Of a DNA stretch of 64,000 bases, positions 62,034-64,000 are shown in pieces. Every line of letters begins with the position of its first letter. The first letter of the stretch is position 1. The DNA is from Saprospirales bacterium. GTDB lineage: Bacteria > Bacteroidota > Bacteroidia > Chitinophagales > Saprospiraceae. The notes beneath the pieces were generated by a model that was not told the DNA's origin, searched no databases, and saw only the letters and a program-made list of their open reading frames with translations. Made by a program: the position numbers and the translations under genes. Where the stretch lies: the NCBI GenBank assembly GCA_016703765.1, contig JADJBL010000009.1:62001-126000 (forward strand), read 5' to 3'.

Positions 62034-64000
62034 GACATCGTGTTCATCGACCGCCTGGAGGACTACCCGACCTGGTCAAACGCACTGAACCAGTCGAGCT
62101 TGCTGGTCATCCCGGCACTGACGGGCAACGGAGACTTCCTGACGGATATCCCCAACTCGGTCAAGTCGCTGCTGTACAGCTTCGTATCGACCAACGGCGC
62201 CAAACTGCTGATCATGGATGGCGGTGAGGGCCCGAACAACAACGCGGCCAACATCCTCAACGAGGTCTATGGCTATAGCCTCGTGGACGACTGCTGCTAC
62301 AACGGCAACCTGAGCTACTTGAACCTGGAGAACTCGCTCTACACGGGCTTCCAGCACGGACCGGTAGCTATCGAACAATATTTCCAGACCAAGATCATCT
62401 CCAACCTGGTATGGCCCGCCATTCCGATCTACGAGCTGGCTCTCAACGGACAAGTTGAGGACGGCTGGGCATCGGTAGCCCGCCTGCCCAAGGGAGACGG
62501 CGATATCATCTACTTCGGCTGGAGCTTCCGCAACGGAGGCCCGCTGTGCGCCAACGCGGACACGGAATTCACCGAAGTGCTGGACCGCGCGCTGCTGCAC
62601 CTGGCAGAAGAAGGCATCATCATCACCCAGTCTCCGGAAGCTTACAGCACGATCTGCGGCGAGCACGGAGAAGAGTTTGAAGTGGTGATCACGGCCTTGG
62701 ACGCTGCGGGTAACGAAGGAAGCTGCACGACGATCCTGACCCTGATCGACGACGAGTTCCCGGAAATTTTCGTACCCGATCCGCTGACGCTTGATTGCCA
62801 TGATATCAGCGAGACGCAAGATCCCTCCGCGCAGATCATCGACTGGCTGGCTAGCGCCTATGCCATCGACAACTGCGATGAGGAGCCCTACCTGACTTAT
62901 GATTTCGATCTAACGACACTTGATGTTTGCACAGGAGGCACCCTGACGGTGACCTGGACGGCGGTAGACGAAGCGGGCAATACGACGATGGAGTCTTCGA
63001 CCATCATAGTGGTGCCGGATACGACAGACCCGGACCTGTACGTTCCCGCTGCGATCACGCTGGACTGCGGCGATATCAGCGAGACGTCTGACCCTGCAGC
63101 GATCATCGATGCATGGTTGGCACAAGCATACACCACGGACGACTGCGATACGGACCCTGAACTGGCTCACAGCTTCAACGGCGATCTGCTGGACATCTGC
63201 GCAGCTGCGGATTATGTCATCACGGTGACCTGGACGGCGAACGACGCTTGCGGCAATGAGACCATCCTGAGCTCGACCATCACGGTGGTAGTGGACGATG
63301 TGGATCCAGACCTATTCGTACCAGACCCGATCACGCTTGACTGCGGCGATATCAGCGAGACATCTGATCCTGCTGCGATCATCGACGCATGGTTGGCCGA
63401 GGCTTATACGACGGACAACTGCGATACGGACCCGGAACTGGCTCACAGCTTTAACGGCGACCTGCTGGACATCTGTGCCGATGCGGCTTACGACATCACG
63501 GTGACCTGGACGGCGAACGACGCTTGCGGCAACACGACCATCCTGAGCTCGACGATCACGGTCTTAGTGGATGATGTAGATCCGTTCCTGTTCGTACCTG
63601 CACCGATCACGCTGGATTGCAGCGACATCAGCGAAACATCTGACCCTGCCGCGATCATAGACGCATGGTTGGCCGAGGCTTATACGAATGACAACTGCGA
63701 TACGGACCCTGAACTGGCTCACAGCTTCAACGGCGACCTGCTGGACATCTGCGCAGCTGCAGATTATGTCATTACGGTGACCTGGACGGCGAACGACGCT
63801 TGCGGCAATGAGACCATCCTGAGCTCGACCATCACGGTCTTAGTGGATGATGTGGATCCAGACCTATTCGTACCCGACCCGATCACGCTGGACTGCGGCG
63901 ATATCAGCGAAACGGCTGATCCTGCTGCGATCATAGACGCATGGTTGGCCGAGGCTTATACGACGGACAACTGCGATACGGACCCTGAACTGGCTCACAG
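62034..64000 (+). CDS. Giant surface protein 5, continuation past two compensating frameshifts; runs off the right edge
   Basis: The frame is open with no stop from 62034 to the window end and has no start codon of its own. It joins the previous part through about 61905-62030 in a second frame (GDNCQETGDLPLVALFYDEDYT). An extra G at 61902-61904 and a missing G at 62028-62029 cancel, so the two parts are in the same phase. Content: a Rossmann-like domain resembling a glutamine-amidotransferase or ThuA fold (FDIVFIDRLEDYPTW, LLVIPALTGNGDF, AKLLIMDGGEGPNN, IIYFGWSFRNGG), an HYR-like unit, then 92-residue repeats. The missing C-terminus should carry a T9SS sorting domain. Confidence 0.78.
62795..64000 (+). 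repeat. Near-identical 276-bp (92-residue) HYR-like repeats, open at the right edge
   Basis: The conserved LDC-GDISET segment recurs at 62795, 63065, 63341, 63617 and 63893: one spacing of 270 bp, then three of exactly 276 bp. The unit codes LFVPDPITLDCGDISETSDP, AAIIDAWLAEAYTTDNCDTD and VTWTANDACGNxTILSS. Units alternate between two sub-types (A-B-A), which suggests a 552-bp higher-order repeat. The number of units cannot be known from this window. Confidence 0.88.

Noticed and set aside
1..64000. tRNA, rRNA, insertion sequences, prophage
   Set aside because: No cloverleaf-like sequence, rRNA motif, transposase, integrase or phage structural gene was recognised in a visual read; a covariance-model scan would be needed to exclude small RNAs.

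Overview
The window looks like a chromosome segment from a GC-rich member of the Bacteroidota, most likely of the Saprospiria (Lewinella/Phaeodactylibacter-like). The lineage call rests on type IX secretion (T9SS) sorting domains of both type A and type B, 'choice-of-anchor L' domains, SprB repeats, DUF4199 proteins, a non-catalytic dihydroorotase paralogue, promoter boxes of the Bacteroidota form TAnnTTTG, and near-absence of Shine-Dalgarno sites. No rRNA, tRNA, CRISPR array, insertion sequence or phage gene was seen.

Layout. 1-1661: end of a Mn/Zn/Fe ABC importer operon (permease) and its DtxR-type regulator, closed by a strong terminator. 1754-5645: secreted subtilisin-like protease with a T9SS type A tail, then an aldose-1-epimerase-like enzyme. 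5835-37300: a cluster of four giant surface proteins (about 3390, 1785, 2427 and about 2370 residues), each ending in a gliding-motility-type (CHU_C, T9SS type B) C-terminal domain. Three begin with a choice-of-anchor L plus Calx-beta module, and one with a lectin-like jelly roll. An outer-membrane beta-barrel gene sits on the opposite strand among them. Adhesins 3 and 4 are tandem paralogues whose internal repeats match one for one. Adhesins 1 and 4 are interrupted by several single-base frameshifts, and adhesin 4 also by an out-of-frame deletion.

37418-45225: BatA-like von Willebrand protein, pseudo-dihydroorotase, two DUF4199 membrane proteins, two glycosyltransferases and a heptose pair (GmhA, GmhB-like). 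This suggests envelope glycan synthesis, which fits a cell that decorates or anchors T9SS cargo. 45261-56901: secreted T9SS type A protein, Smr-domain protein, methyltransferase, RidA, QueE, a Dna2-like nuclease-helicase, a small secreted coiled-coil protein, a NUDIX-like protein, a glycerophosphodiester phosphodiesterase, and a membrane-anchored class III adenylyl cyclase with an exported sensor half. 57474-64000: a fifth giant surface protein built of CARDB/DUF11 modules and HYR-like domains. It runs off the right edge; after 62034 its reading frame is open but has no start codon of its own, so it is easy to miss.

The most unusual non-coding feature is a family of ten intergenic elements. 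Each is made of 8-9 bp units repeated in tandem on one side and as the reverse complement on the other, so each could fold into a long hairpin. Four unit families are used. The elements sit exactly at gene borders and in places supply the stop or start codon of the flanking gene. A second non-coding feature is a roughly 490-nt leader with nested stems in front of the fifth giant gene.
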